Part shown: piece after piece, positions 23,791-33,703 of the stretch
How positions within the stretch are numbered: position 1 is the first letter of the stretch
How the letters are laid out: each line of letters opens with the position of its first letter
Assembly (NCBI GenBank): GCA_030523725.1
Contig: JAUNHV010000004.1
Location: 1 to 64,000 of the forward strand
Length of the DNA: 64,000 nt
Source of the DNA: Synergistaceae bacterium
GTDB taxonomy: Bacteria; Synergistota; Synergistia; Synergistales; Synergistaceae
Reading direction: 5' to 3'
Translations under genes and position numbers: made by a program
Notes under the pieces: model-generated
The model's input: the letters and a program-made list of their open reading frames with translations, nothing else
Told to the model about the DNA's origin: nothing
Databases searched by the model: none

Positions 23791-25047
23791 TTAATCTCTT
23801 TTAAAAATATCTCTCGTGTAAAGTTTTTGTTTGACGTCTTCAAGGACTGGGTCATATCTATTAGCAACGATTGCATTTGACAGCCTCTTAAATTCGTCAA
23901 GGTTGTTTACAACGCGAGAGCCAAAGAAAGTACTACCGTCCTCAAGTGTTGGCTCGTAGATTATAACTTTGGCACCTTTTGCCTTGATGCGTTTCATAAT
24001 ACCTTGAATCGCGGAAGAACGGAAATTATCGCTACCAGTCTTCATAGTAAGACGGAAGACACCGATTGTAACATCCCGCTCTTCTTCTCTACGGTATTCA
24101 TCCTCATCTGAATAACCAGACAACCCTGCTTTGCGCAAAACTTGACTAGCTATAAAATCTTTTCTTGTTCTATTGCTTTCAACAATTGCACCAATTAAAT
24201 TTTGTGGTACATGGAGAAAATTTGCCAAGAGTTGTTTTGTGTCCTTTGGTAGGCAATACCCACCATAACCAAAAGACGGGTTGTTATAATGTCCACCAAT
24301 TCGTGGATCAAGACACATACCCTTAATTATGTTTTCTGTGTTAAGTCCCTTCATTTCCGCATAGGTGTCAAGCTCGTTAAAGTATGCAACACGTAATGCA
24401 AGGAATGTATTTGCAAAAAGCTTTACCGCTTCTGCCTCTGTAAAACCCATAAAAAGAGTTTCTATATCTTGTTTTATTGCACCTTCCTGCAAAAGGGCAG
24501 CAAATGTGTGAGCAGCTTCGTCTAACTCTTTATCTTTTTCGTCTGTTCCAACGACAATACGAGTTGGGTAAAGGTTATCATAAAGAGCTTTGCTTTCCCG
24601 CAAAAATTCTGGGCTAAAGATTATCTTGCGTGAATTGTATTTACGCCTCACAGATTCCGTATAACCAACAGGAATTGTAGATTTTATAACCATGACGGCA
24701 TCTTTATTCACACGAAGCACCATTTCAATAACAGACTCAACGGCACTTGTATCAAAGAAATTTTTCGCAGCATCTTAGTTCGTTGGAGCAGCAATTATGA
24801 CAAAATCTGCATCACGATAAGCACTTTCACCGTCAAGAGTTGCAACAAGGTCAAGCTCTTTTTCTGCCATATATTTTTCAATGTAATCATCCTGCAAAGG
24901 TGAAAAGCGCTTGTTAATCTGTTCCACCCTTTCTGGCAAGATGTCCACGGCTGTAACATGATGACGTTGTGCCAAAAGTGTTGCCATAGAAAGTCCAACA
25001 TAACCAGTTCCAGCAATTACGATTTTCAAATCTGCAAAATCCTTCAT
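23791..25047 (-). pseudogene. ugd: UDP-glucose 6-dehydrogenase interrupted by an in-frame TAA
   Basis: The whole frame is 419 codons and reads as UDP-glucose dehydrogenase (UDP-glucose to UDP-glucuronate with two NAD+). It has the Rossmann start IVIAGTGYVGLSMATLLA, PTN at the end of the NAD domain, KSTIPVGYT, the [11 protein letters not shown] block with its catalytic Glu, and [13 protein letters not shown] with the catalytic Cys. A single TAA at 24775-24777 replaces the Tyr expected after PTN; the same frame continues with [19 protein letters not shown]. No frameshift is needed. The 3' part could restart at an internal ATG (24723), but it would lack the NAD fold. It is the last gene of the polysaccharide locus. 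Confidence 0.88.
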
Positions 25048-25225
25048 TTGATGTTCCTCTAATTCTATATTTTCGGTATATTTTTACTAGGAATGGTGGA
25101 CTGTATATTAAATCTTAAACCATCTTTTACGCATATTCATAATAGTTTATTCCATTTAGCAGGAAATTTTGACAACATCAAAGTACGGGCTGGAATAAAT
25201 ATGAGAGTATATTCGAGACACTTTC
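25048..25225. other. Gap between the DUF362 gene and ugd
   Basis: This A/T-rich stretch of 178 bases has no gene, terminator or strong promoter that I can see. A GAGGAACATCAA ribosome site precedes the ugd ATG on the minus strand. Confidence 0.4.
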
Positions 25226-26437
25226 CTACCGAACTTTAATGTCCTTCCAGGACCCAACAACATAAAAATCTGAATACTTTGAGTTTGATGAAAAATAGTC
25301 ATCTACTCTATTATCATCTTCGTAGACAGATATGTTATCCAAACTAATATCATCTTGTTTTTCTTCAAGAAAATACTTTAAGTAGCTTATTTTATACGGA
25401 TCAAACCCCATATATCTTACAGCTGCAATATCAGTTGCTAATAAATTTTCACCGGCAATTAGAGTGTTAGCATATTTACTTGTCGGACAAAAAGGTCCCT
25501 GGCCTTCTCCAGCAATAATTCCATCTATTACTGTAAAATAACGACGACTCTTCATTTTCATCCCTTTATATAGATCCGCAACCATACGCCATATAGTATC
25601 ATTCCCAGGCCAGGCCCCTCTATGTTTTATTTTTGCTTTTTGTCCAGCCTCAAATGCTTCTTTGCTGGGATATTCATCTCCCTGTATTTCTGGATAGCCA
25701 ACTTGCCAATGTACCAACTGGTTTTTATTCGAAATTGAACCAACAAGTCCCTTTAGATTCAATGTAGCTCCCACTTTTTGATGCGTTTTCAGTTTTGGGA
25801 TAGATATATAAACATCCGCGTCATATAAGCTCCTTGCGTATGTATATAGTTGTGTATCTCCAGTATGAGATGCTACAGTTTCATCACGTTCGTCAAAAAC
25901 GCCTCGAAAGCGTGTCGGATCTATTCCATAAAAAAGTGAATCCTTTCCTAAATTTAATTCAACTTTACCAGCGGGATCTCCCTGTTGGTGAATCATCAAG
26001 TTTTTCTTCCCATAGTTTGATAAATCATCACAAACAAGAGGTCTAAGATCAAGAATCTTAACTGGAACATTATATTTTCCTATGATCCTCTGAATTTCAG
26101 TAAAATTCATTAGTTCTTGAAAATCTGCATCAATAGAAGGATTATCACCAATAATAATTTCTCCTTGTCCTTGAAGCGCTTCTGCAACATAATCTGCTAC
26201 CGCTTCAATTACATGAGGATGTGTTATTACACAATATAGCGTGTCTTTGTGCGGACAAGAAGCTCTCCACCTAGATGCCACCCAATTCGGTTTAATGAAC
26301 ACCTTGTCTCCAGGGTGAACCACCCCCCCTAGAGGGTTCTCTTCTGAATAACCAAGATCTTTAAAGCATTTTCTTAAAGTGTCTTTCACAATCTCTAATC
26401 TGTAATTGTCTGCGTGTTCAATTGCGACTTTATACAT
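25226..26437 (-). CDS. DUF362-domain protein of the polysaccharide locus
   Basis: From the ATG at 26437 (GAGGAG seven bases upstream) the protein has 403 residues. It shows the DUF362 pattern: VFIKPNWVASRW near residue 50, IIIGDNPSIDADF, a long middle with ISIPKLKTHQKVGATLNLKGLVGSI, and IDGIIAGEGQGPFCP followed by NTLIAGENLLATDIAAVRYMGFDP. No ferredoxin-type Cys cluster is present, unlike many DUF362 proteins. The biochemical function of the family is not established. Its start overlaps the end of the AsnB-like gene by eight bases, so it probably works with that gene and with the cytidylyltransferase, perhaps in making or attaching an unusual polysaccharide substituent. Confidence 0.75.
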   Translation of the reverse strand: MYKVAIEHADNYRLEIVKDTLRKCFKDLGYSEENPLGGVVHPGDKVFIKPNWVASRWRASCPHKDTLYCVITHPHVIEAVADYVAEALQGQGEIIIGDNPSIDADFQELMNFTEIQRIIGKYNVPVKILDLRPLVCDDLSNYGKKNLMIHQQGDPAGKVELNLGKDSLFYGIDPTRFRGVFDERDETVASHTGDTQLYTYARSLYDADVYISIPKLKTHQKVGATLNLKGLVGSISNKNQLVHWQVGYPEIQGDEYPSKEAFEAGQKAKIKHRGAWPGNDTIWRMVADLYKGMKMKSRRYFTVIDGIIAGEGQGPFCPTSKYANTLIAGENLLATDIAAVRYMGFDPYKISYLKYFLEEKQDDISLDNISVYEDDNRVDDYFSSNSKYSDFYVVGSWKDIKVR

Positions 26438-27479
26438 ATTTGTTCTCCTCAAGTATATTCAAATAGCGCTCTAAGCACCACACCATCCACTTTTGGTCTC
26501 CAGTCATACTGTCTGTACAATGTGGAATGAATTCCGATCTGGAAGGTCCTTCCCATTTTGCAAACCATTCGTTAACTGGCCTTGGCATCGGAATCTTTGC
26601 AGGTATTTCAACTCCCGGATACAGCTCCCTAAATAGTTCCCGAACAATATACTTTGTATCTCCTGATCTAATCCTTTGATAATCAATAGGGCACTCCATA
26701 TAAGTCTTGGAATAAGGGCCTACAAACTCAATACCTGCTGTTTCACAGGCATTAGTATAAGTACCCAAGGCTTCCTGACGAAAGTAAGTATTGATAAAAC
26801 CATGCCCATCTATGTGACCGTCAATCTCGAAGCTATAATATGGTTCTAATGGTAGCAGCGGATTACTAAGGACTTTATAAGGCATAACATATGTGTAACG
26901 CTCAACAAATTCTGCAAATAACCAATCTTTTGCCAAAAGTCCGTTCATACCACCGTATATTATATCCGCATTTTCACCCAAAATAAATTTTGTCTTTCCT
27001 TCTTTAACAGCTCTTCTTGCGGCAAGATATATTTGTGCTTCAATAGAGTGGATTGGTGCACCCTTATGTAGCATGCACTTATCTGCAGCTGGCACAATAT
27101 CCTCCCAGTAAATATCTATAATTTCATGATCAAGATTATTTGCCTCAGCCCATCTTCTGGCGGAATCAGTTTCATCTAAAACCTTTATTCCGGGAACCAA
27201 ACAACGAAATGTGTAAGTCCTTGTTCCTTTTGGAACAAGTTTTGCGAGAATTGCTGAATCAATTCCTCCACTTAATGCCAGTGCAGCCTTATTATCAGCA
27301 CACGCTTCATCTACATACTTCTTTAATGCATAATAAAGTGAGTTACTATCTTTTACCGGAGTCCTTGTAAATTCCAAACTTACTTGCTTAGGATGAACTT
27401 TTTCACAAAATGATTTTTCTTTGTTATAAACGTACCTATACATGAGATATGAACTCATACAAAACATCTTATCTACCAA
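26430..27479 (-). CDS. Asparagine-synthase-like ATP-pyrophosphatase without glutaminase domain
   Basis: The 349-residue protein carries the PP-loop ALSGGIDSAILAKL near residue 70, with TYTFRCLVPG, ETDSARRWAEANNLDHEII and the FILGENADIIYGGMNG segment of the asparagine synthase synthetase domain. The N-terminal Ntn glutaminase domain is missing, so ammonia or another amine must come from elsewhere. The best start is TTG at 27479, seven bases after GGAGGT; ATG codons further in lack ribosome sites. Such stand-alone domains in polysaccharide loci are thought to amidate sugar acids or to join amines to carboxylates by adenylation. Which acid is used here is unknown. It lies 14 bases after the cytidylyltransferase gene. 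Confidence 0.8.
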   Translation of the reverse strand: MVDKMFCMSSYLMYRYVYNKEKSFCEKVHPKQVSLEFTRTPVKDSNSLYYALKKYVDEACADNKAALALSGGIDSAILAKLVPKGTRTYTFRCLVPGIKVLDETDSARRWAEANNLDHEIIDIYWEDIVPAADKCMLHKGAPIHSIEAQIYLAARRAVKEGKTKFILGENADIIYGGMNGLLAKDWLFAEFVERYTYVMPYKVLSNPLLPLEPYYSFEIDGHIDGHGFINTYFRQEALGTYTNACETAGIEFVGPYSKTYMECPIDYQRIRSGDTKYIVRELFRELYPGVEIPAKIPMPRPVNEWFAKWEGPSRSEFIPHCTDSMTGDQKWMVWCLERYLNILEENKYV

Positions 27480-27493
27480 CCTTGTTACCTCCG

Positions 27494-27940
27494 TTAAAGT
27501 GATCCTGGGGTTTTTTCATCCTCGGTCCATCCACGAACAGTTTTAAGAGCTTCAGTTATCTTTGTTGAAGATATGCCTTTTGTATATGGGAAGTAGACTA
27601 TTTTAATTCCTTCTCTAGCAAATTCTTCTTCATACTTCTTCCATTTTTCTGTTCCATACCAATCATCACCCACAAATAAAATTGTCGCACCTAATTTTTT
27701 ACAAGCTGTTAACTTGTCCATATCATACTGCGGAACTGCTGCATCAACATATTTACAAGAGCGTACTAACTCAATGCGTTCCTCAAAAGGAATCATTGGA
27801 TGCTTACCTTTATAAGCTACAAGCTCATCAACAGTAACGCCAACGACAAGGTTATCACACATCCCCTTTGCATTTTTAAATAAATTCAGATGTCCTACAT
27901 GGAACAGATCATACACGCCTGCGGTGTAACCAATAATCAT
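27494..27940 (-). CDS. Cytidylyltransferase of the TagD/GCT type
   Basis: The 148-residue protein has the nucleotidyltransferase signature GVYDLFHVGHLNLF (HxGH) near residue 8 and ISSTKI (about 124-129), which closes the nucleotide site. Length and motifs match glycerol-3-phosphate-type cytidylyltransferases, which make CDP-alcohols or related donors. The exact substrate cannot be assigned, and there is no CDP-alcohol transferase such as TagB/F or LicD nearby. It heads a tight three-gene cassette with the AsnB-like and DUF362 genes inside the polysaccharide locus, which suggests supply of an activated side group. Confidence 0.82.
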   Translation of the reverse strand: MIIGYTAGVYDLFHVGHLNLFKNAKGMCDNLVVGVTVDELVAYKGKHPMIPFEERIELVRSCKYVDAAVPQYDMDKLTACKKLGATILFVGDDWYGTEKWKKYEEEFAREGIKIVYFPYTKGISSTKITEALKTVRGWTEDEKTPGSL

Positions 27941-28042
27941 ATCACATCACTCTTTCTTAATATAAATTGAGAGACACTCTTCTTCTCATAAAAATTCTAT
28001 TTGTTGACATAATCTTTCAACAAATGCTTATTTAATAAATAT

Positions 28043-29035
28043 CTATTCGTTCCACAAATATTCAGGTAAACATTGCTCTACTTTGCGAATATCTTCTTGG
28101 AATATAAAATCTTTCCACTTGCCTATATTTTTGCTAGAATTTTCTGGAATAAAAAGAGTCTTTTTGCATAGATGTTGCTTATCTTTCAGCCCAAGAAATT
28201 TCTCCAATTTTTCTTTAGTAGATTCATAATTAAGAACAACATCTTCAAAATTAACTATTAGCACATCAGTATTTTTTCTTACAGTATCAGCATTTTTACG
28301 ATATCCTTTATACCACTCAACAAACAAATCAACATTATGATTCTTTTGTAGCTCATATTTTAACAAAGGATCAGATCGATACATCTCCGTATATACGTCT
28401 CTCGGGTCTCTGTCAACAACAATCATTTTAGAATTTGGCAAAAAATTATTGAGTAATTCAGGTTGTTGAGCTGGAAAACCCTGATCTAAAACACATGTTT
28501 TTCTGGTAATGCCACCGTTGAAAAACAGATTGTCTAGATACTTTGCTACTGCTGCGTCAAATTTCTCTGGTGTACACGCAGAAAAATACATAGTATCATT
28601 CAATTTAATTTTAAGTTTTCTTTTAATTTTTCTTTTTAAGACTTCAAATTTTGAGCTTTTGAAGTCTGTCATCCACCAAGTACCTAAATATTGATAATTA
28701 ATAATATCACCTAAAAACTTATATGTCGCCCTTAAAAAATTATCGCCAAAAACCTTTCTACTACCATATCCTAACCCACTAGTTAATGACAATTTTGAAT
28801 TAACATGATTGAGATGCTTCGCAGCCCACATAAAATCTTTTATTGCGTTGTCAACATACAACGGATCCCAACAATCGATGATATGGTGTCGCAAATCAAT
28901 TAAACAATATGGATCTTTTATTAAACGAAACTCAACTTTAGCCTCCCAAAAACCTTCGTATTCTTTTAATAAATCGGTTACCGCACTCGCCCCTGTAGTA
29001 ACGTAACCCGAAACGACAACATATTTTAATTCCAT
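28043..29035 (-). CDS. Sulfotransferase-family protein
   Basis: The 330-residue protein starts ELKYVVVSGYVTTGASAVTDLLKEY, a modified 5'-phosphosulfate loop. It has KMIVVDRDPRDVYTEMYRS near residue 215, a good match to the 3'-phosphate-binding element of PAPS-dependent sulfotransferases (Arg, then Asp-Pro-Arg-Asp). VLIVNFEDVVLNYESTKEKLEKFLGL follows, another common element. It would transfer sulfate from PAPS to a sugar hydroxyl of the repeat unit. The N-terminal loop lacks the usual Lys/Arg-Ser-Gly-Thr-Ser spacing, so the donor should be treated as inferred. It overlaps the end of wzx by ten bases. Confidence 0.7.
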   Translation of the reverse strand: MELKYVVVSGYVTTGASAVTDLLKEYEGFWEAKVEFRLIKDPYCLIDLRHHIIDCWDPLYVDNAIKDFMWAAKHLNHVNSKLSLTSGLGYGSRKVFGDNFLRATYKFLGDIINYQYLGTWWMTDFKSSKFEVLKRKIKRKLKIKLNDTMYFSACTPEKFDAAVAKYLDNLFFNGGITRKTCVLDQGFPAQQPELLNNFLPNSKMIVVDRDPRDVYTEMYRSDPLLKYELQKNHNVDLFVEWYKGYRKNADTVRKNTDVLIVNFEDVVLNYESTKEKLEKFLGLKDKQHLCKKTLFIPENSSKNIGKWKDFIFQEDIRKVEQCLPEYLWNE

Positions 29036-30528
29036 GTTACCACTCCTTTTATTTTATTTTTCATATTACGAATTGCTTGAATAGCCAATTTTTCTCGCAT
29101 TACTAATAAAAATAAAAAGTACGATAAAGCACCTATTATAATTTTTATAAAAATTTTAGACATATCAGTTAGTATTTCTTTTCGATACATGAATTTGCTA
29201 AAACAAAGCAGTACAAAAAACATAATAATTGCAGAAAGGAAAGGCTTAACACCCTCTTTAACAATTCTGATATAATCCATTTTATCGTGTGAAAAAATAA
29301 TAAACAGAACTAAAATTGACATCTCTGAGATCAATGACGCTAAAGATGCACCAAATGACCCAAGATAAGGAATCATTAGCGCATTAATAAATATGTTTAA
29401 TGTAGCACCAACAAAATAAAAGACAGATGTCATCCATATTTTGCCTCTTGGACTATAATAAATATTACCAATTGCATTTGAGCTTGCTGTCAAAAGTATA
29501 ATGGGTATAAGTAAATAAAACGATTTTATAGCAGGTATAAATGCCTCACCAAAAAACAAAACAATAAACTCAGCACCGATAGCATATAAACCCAACACCA
29601 AAGGGAAGCCAAACAGAAAATATAAGGAGGACATACTACAAATCTTGTTTTTCGCCTCTTCTTCATTTCCATTAGCAATTAATAAACTTACTTTCGAGAA
29701 ATATACAGCAACTATTGAATGAAGCAAATTAATAATAACAACTACTATCTTATCGGCTTGTTCATAAAAACCAACCTCCATATTGGTACTTAATGTTCCA
29801 AGCATCGTTTTATCAACTAAAGCACAAAACGATACCGCTAATGTTGGTAAAAAAAACATAAAAGCATTCTTAATTGTTGTACCAATATCAAGACTACTGA
29901 ATGAGATTTTTTCGACAGTTCTTTTTACAAACACCCAAGGTAGCACTGCAATCAACAATAATTGTGTAGCTTGAATCGTCGCATAAACAACAATATCATT
30001 AATTGATTTTACAAATATAAAAAGCAAAATCGTCGCAATTGAACGAACAGCCATATTTGTCACAGATATGACTTTAAAATTTTCCAATCCTTGATACAAA
30101 AATGATATATCAAAGAAATAAGAACCTATTGCAAGATATAGAATTAAATAAATTTGAAAATCACGGCCATTATGTTGAAACAGATAAACGGAGACTGCAA
30201 AATACGCAACAGACGCAAGTAAAAACAATATACCTCTTGCATAAATTATTGACCAAAAATAATTTGATTGCAGTTGTAAATCTTCTTTGTGTACAGATAT
30301 TTTTAGTGCCCCATAACCAGGAAAACCAAAATTAACAAATAATGCAAAGAAACTTACTATTGAATAACAAAAGGTATATTTACCTATTCCATAAGGACCA
30401 AGTATTCGCGATAAATATGGTGCAGTTATAAGCGGAAACAAATATGTACATATCTTTACTAATGATAAAAAAAATAGATTATATTTTATTCCAATTTGTT
30501 TAATTCCACCAGTTTTGCCCCTCTTCAT
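29026..30528 (-). CDS. wzx: Wzx-type polysaccharide flippase
   Basis: The 500-residue protein has about 12-14 hydrophobic segments throughout. Its start, KYNLFFLSLVKICTYLFPLITAPYLSRILGPYGIGKYTF, matches the first two helices of Wzx/RfbX exporters of the MOP superfamily. It flips undecaprenyl-diphosphate-linked repeat units across the inner membrane. It lies in the polysaccharide locus with a polymerase (wzy), as a Wzx/Wzy pathway requires. The distal end overlaps the sulfotransferase gene. Confidence 0.9.
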   Translation of the reverse strand: MKRGKTGGIKQIGIKYNLFFLSLVKICTYLFPLITAPYLSRILGPYGIGKYTFCYSIVSFFALFVNFGFPGYGALKISVHKEDLQLQSNYFWSIIYARGILFLLASVAYFAVSVYLFQHNGRDFQIYLILYLAIGSYFFDISFLYQGLENFKVISVTNMAVRSIATILLFIFVKSINDIVVYATIQATQLLLIAVLPWVFVKRTVEKISFSSLDIGTTIKNAFMFFLPTLAVSFCALVDKTMLGTLSTNMEVGFYEQADKIVVVIINLLHSIVAVYFSKVSLLIANGNEEEAKNKICSMSSLYFLFGFPLVLGLYAIGAEFIVLFFGEAFIPAIKSFYLLIPIILLTASSNAIGNIYYSPRGKIWMTSVFYFVGATLNIFINALMIPYLGSFGASLASLISEMSILVLFIIFSHDKMDYIRIVKEGVKPFLSAIIMFFVLLCFSKFMYRKEILTDMSKIFIKIIIGALSYFLFLLVMREKLAIQAIRNMKNKIKGVVTWN

Positions 30529-30622
30529 AACAATATCCTTTCAATCATCATCACGGCTATTAAAAAGTTCCTTCCTTAAAATTGTTGTTTTTTAATTGGA
30601 ATCCTAATTCAATTAATCCTTT

Positions 30623-31135
30623 TTACCTACCATCAAGAACATCGCCTTTAAGTACTGAATACCATTTCAGATTGTCCATACCCTCGTAGCGATTTAGAAT
30701 ATCGTTTGAAATATCCACAGTCTTATGAAAATTGTGTTTATCATAGAAGCGCACAGCTCGTTCATTTGTTCTAGATACGCACCAGTAAACATTTTCCAAA
30801 CCATACTCTTCAAACGCTTTTCTAATGATTTCTTTCATTCCAAACCAAGAATAACCTTTTCCCATTGAACACTTTCTAACAGTAATGGCAAACTCTGCAC
30901 TTTTGTTCGTTCTATCAATATTCTTTAAGCTCACCGTCCCCATGTATTCATCTTCATCAGACGCAATTGCAAGATGAATATCGTGTTCTTTATTTTCTGC
31001 TGCTTTTATGAATGCTTTGCAGTCTTCAATTGTCTTAGAAGCAAAATCCGTATAAAGGTCATGAACCACACTATCATCATGCATCCAAGCCAACATGAGT
31101 GGTGCATCTTTAATTTCCAGGTTTCTCAAATACAT
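30623..31135 (-). CDS. GNAT-family N-acetyltransferase
   Basis: The 170-residue protein follows the RimJ/RimL-like pattern: MYLRNLEIKDAPLMLAWMHDDSVV, a beta strand pair around LAIASDEDEYMGTVSLKNID, a VRKCSMGKGYSWFGMKEII acetyl-CoA loop and NVYWCVSRTNERAVRFYDKHNFHK. It lies 14 bases after the FdtB-like aminotransferase, so it most likely acetylates the amino group that enzyme makes (a Fuc3NAc or Qui3NAc-type sugar). In some organisms this step is done by a left-handed-helix acetyltransferase instead, so the role is inferred from context. Confidence 0.78.
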   Translation of the reverse strand: MYLRNLEIKDAPLMLAWMHDDSVVHDLYTDFASKTIEDCKAFIKAAENKEHDIHLAIASDEDEYMGTVSLKNIDRTNKSAEFAITVRKCSMGKGYSWFGMKEIIRKAFEEYGLENVYWCVSRTNERAVRFYDKHNFHKTVDISNDILNRYEGMDNLKWYSVLKGDVLDGR

Positions 31136-31149
31136 CTATCTACACCCCG

Positions 31150-32244
31150 TTAAAATTCATTAATTGCATCGATGACATACTGAATCTCTACATCTGTCAT
31201 ACCATAGTACATAGGAATACTGAGCTCAGTCGCACTGATTTCTTCAGCTATTGGCAACTCGCCTTCTTTAAAGGCAAGGTCTTTATAGCAATCTTGTAAA
31301 TGCATAGGAATTGGATAGTGTTTATTAGTACCAATACCCTTTTTATTTAAGAACTTTTCAAGCTCTGCTCTCCTCCTACATCTGATAGCAAAAATATGCC
31401 ATACAGGTGTGGCATAATCTGGAACGAATGGTAAAATAATTTCAGGGTTGTTAATTTCCTCTAAATATTTTTGAGCAATTCGTCTTCTTTCAGTATTCAT
31501 CCTTTCAAGATGAGGAAGCTTTATTGCCAAAAAGGCAGCCTGCATTTCATCAAGTCGACTATTATTTCCCTTGTATATGTGATGATATTTGTAGTCTGAG
31601 CCATAATTACCAAGAGCTCTAATTCTATCTGCTAATTCTTTGCAGTTAGTAACTACAGCTCCAGCATCTCCAAGAGCACCGAGGTTCTTTCCAGGGTAGA
31701 AAGAGAACCCAGCTACGTCACCAAATGTACCAATCTTCTTGCCCTTATATGTAGCACCATGTGCTTGAGCACAATCCTCTACAACAAAAAGACCATGTTT
31801 TTTTGCAATTTCCATAATAGGATCCATATCACAAGCTTGTCCATAAAGATGAACTGGCATGATTGCCTTAGTCTTATCTGTAATTGCAGCTTCAATCAGG
31901 TCTGGATTGATGTTAAATGTTCTAATGTCTGGCTCTACAAATACCGGTGTAGCCCCAACATATGTTACAGCAAGTGCAGTAGCAATATAAGTGTTAGAAG
32001 GAACAATAACATCATCTCCTTTGCTAACACCAAGTGCTTTAAGTGCTAGCATAAGAGCATCAAGTCCATTACCGACACCAACGCAATATTTTACGTCGCA
32101 GTATTCGGCAAAAGCTTTTTCAAAAGCTTCGTCTTCTGTACCCTCAATATACCAGGAACGCTTAAACACCCTATCAAAGGCAGCCCTTAAATCTTGTTCT
32201 AATTCTCTTTCCATGGGAAGAAAACTAACAAATGGTATCTGCAT
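31150..32244 (-). CDS. fdtB: DegT/DnrJ/EryC1-family sugar aminotransferase (FdtB-like)
   Basis: The 364-residue PLP enzyme has [91 protein letters not shown] with the PLP Lys in the FYPGKNLG segment, and [16 protein letters not shown]. It should transfer an amino group from glutamate to the 3-keto carbon of a dTDP-6-deoxyhexose. It starts one base after the FdtA-like ketoisomerase gene ends, which supports the FdtA/FdtB (QdtA/QdtB) assignment. The dTDP-glucose synthesis genes rmlA and rmlB are not in the window. Confidence 0.85.
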   Translation of the reverse strand: MQIPFVSFLPMERELEQDLRAAFDRVFKRSWYIEGTEDEAFEKAFAEYCDVKYCVGVGNGLDALMLALKALGVSKGDDVIVPSNTYIATALAVTYVGATPVFVEPDIRTFNINPDLIEAAITDKTKAIMPVHLYGQACDMDPIMEIAKKHGLFVVEDCAQAHGATYKGKKIGTFGDVAGFSFYPGKNLGALGDAGAVVTNCKELADRIRALGNYGSDYKYHHIYKGNNSRLDEMQAAFLAIKLPHLERMNTERRRIAQKYLEEINNPEIILPFVPDYATPVWHIFAIRCRRRAELEKFLNKKGIGTNKHYPIPMHLQDCYKDLAFKEGELPIAEEISATELSIPMYYGMTDVEIQYVIDAINEF

Positions 32245-32245
32245 T

Positions 32246-32674
32246 TTAGCCCTCTTCTACCTCCATTGTTTTATCACAGTTCTTCACATATTCTAAAAAC
32301 TCATCATAATCTCTTATGTAATCAGCTGCATCATACAGTTCTGAGGCTAACACCATGAGTACAGCATCTGGCGAGAAATCAAACATCTCCCTCCATATTG
32401 CATTTGAGACATAAAGCCCTTCATAAGGTTTTTCCAATGGAATAACCTTTTTTTCTTTGCCATTATCAAGACGAATTTTACAGCTACCATGAATGCACAC
32501 TAAAATTTGTTGAAGTGATTTGTGTGCATGAAAGCCACGTGTTACACCCTCACCAGTATCATACATGTAGTAAACTCTCTTAATTCTAAACGGAATATCC
32601 TTGAACTCTTCTAAAGCCACTAGCTGACCACGCTCATCTCCATGTGGCTGAAATACGTATTTAATAACTTGCAT
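32246..32674 (-). CDS. fdtA: dTDP-4-oxo-6-deoxyglucose 3,4-ketoisomerase, cupin (FdtA/QdtA-like)
   Basis: The 142-residue cupin begins with [16 protein letters not shown] and has [35 protein letters not shown], the RG(x)HAH motif of FdtA/QdtA/WxcM-type ketoisomerases with the catalytic His residues. [24 protein letters not shown] completes the barrel. It moves the keto group from C4 to C3 so that the following aminotransferase can act. Whether the galacto (Fdt) or gluco (Qdt) product forms cannot be read reliably from sequence. Confidence 0.88.
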   Translation of the reverse strand: MQVIKYVFQPHGDERGQLVALEEFKDIPFRIKRVYYMYDTGEGVTRGFHAHKSLQQILVCIHGSCKIRLDNGKEKKVIPLEKPYEGLYVSNAIWREMFDFSPDAVLMVLASELYDAADYIRDYDEFLEYVKNCDKTMEVEEG

Positions 32675-32689
32675 TAGTATTATTCTCCT

Positions 32690-33604
32690 TTATGGCAAAA
32701 ACGAGATACTCTTTCTCGGAAATACTAGCTTTTTAATTTTATACAACAAATATCCTCTTACAAAGATCTTCTTAAATTTATTTTTACTCTCAAGAACAAG
32801 AACAGCAGAATCTAACATGTTTTTTTGGAAATCTTCTTTTTTTATCCTTTTTTTCAGTATAGTATGCATCTCGTTTAAATCTTTCTCTAAAAGCATCAAC
32901 CATATATTATTTCCTGAAGTCGAAATTCCTGTTCCAAATTGATACAAAACACAATACTTTTTATAAAAACAAAAAGATAATCCATCAAACATTGCCATAC
33001 CAAAAATAAAATCCTCTGCATATTTAACCTTATTTAATATTTCCTCGACATAAGAAAGCATACTGCTTTTTTTAAATAGGATGGCTGCACCAACAGGAAC
33101 ATCACCTAAAACAAAATACTGCCATCTCATCTTGTTAAAATTTTTTCCAGAATAAATTCTTGTACTTTGAGGTTGTGCTTTTACCACTATAGGAACTATA
33201 TCATTTCCATTGTTTTTATAGTAAATTGTCTTGCAAAACGACCAAGTAGCTTTTTTCTCAATTATATAATTAAGCCAATTTCTTAATGAATACTTTCCAT
33301 ATAACATATCACCAGGGGAAATACTTTTTACATATTCGTTGCTTACATGAGATAAACCACGATAAAAATTTTTAACTGTTCCCTCGTTTATTTTACTCGT
33401 GAGAATTTTATAGTTTTTAAACCCTATCTCTTTCAAATAATTGGTAATTTTATTTATGGAGCAACATTGGGTTGACCCGTCATCTGATATAATTAGTTCT
33501 ACATCTATTCCCTTTTGATCTAATACAGAATTAACTGTGTTTTTCAAATCAAAATAAGAAGCATTATATGTTAAAACTAAAACACTTACTTTGTACTCAT
33601 TCAT
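32690..33604 (-). CDS. Glycosyltransferase family 2
   Basis: The 304-residue protein has a GT-A fold start, VSVLVLTYNASYFDLKNTVNSVLDQKGIDVELIISDDGSTQ, and a second acidic region at ISPGDML, where a DxD-like motif would be (only one Asp). The C-terminal part is Lys-rich and ends with a basic tail likely to sit at the membrane. It should add one sugar to the lipid-linked repeat unit. Donor and acceptor are unknown. Confidence 0.82.
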   Translation of the reverse strand: MNEYKVSVLVLTYNASYFDLKNTVNSVLDQKGIDVELIISDDGSTQCCSINKITNYLKEIGFKNYKILTSKINEGTVKNFYRGLSHVSNEYVKSISPGDMLYGKYSLRNWLNYIIEKKATWSFCKTIYYKNNGNDIVPIVVKAQPQSTRIYSGKNFNKMRWQYFVLGDVPVGAAILFKKSSMLSYVEEILNKVKYAEDFIFGMAMFDGLSFCFYKKYCVLYQFGTGISTSGNNIWLMLLEKDLNEMHTILKKRIKKEDFQKNMLDSAVLVLESKNKFKKIFVRGYLLYKIKKLVFPRKSISFLP

Positions 33605-33703
33605 TTTACAACCAACTTCCTCTAGATATAGACAATTCTTTCATTTCGTTATTTTTGTATGCCACAACGAGAGTCGACGCTGGACATGAGTTCTCTACAC
33701 TAG

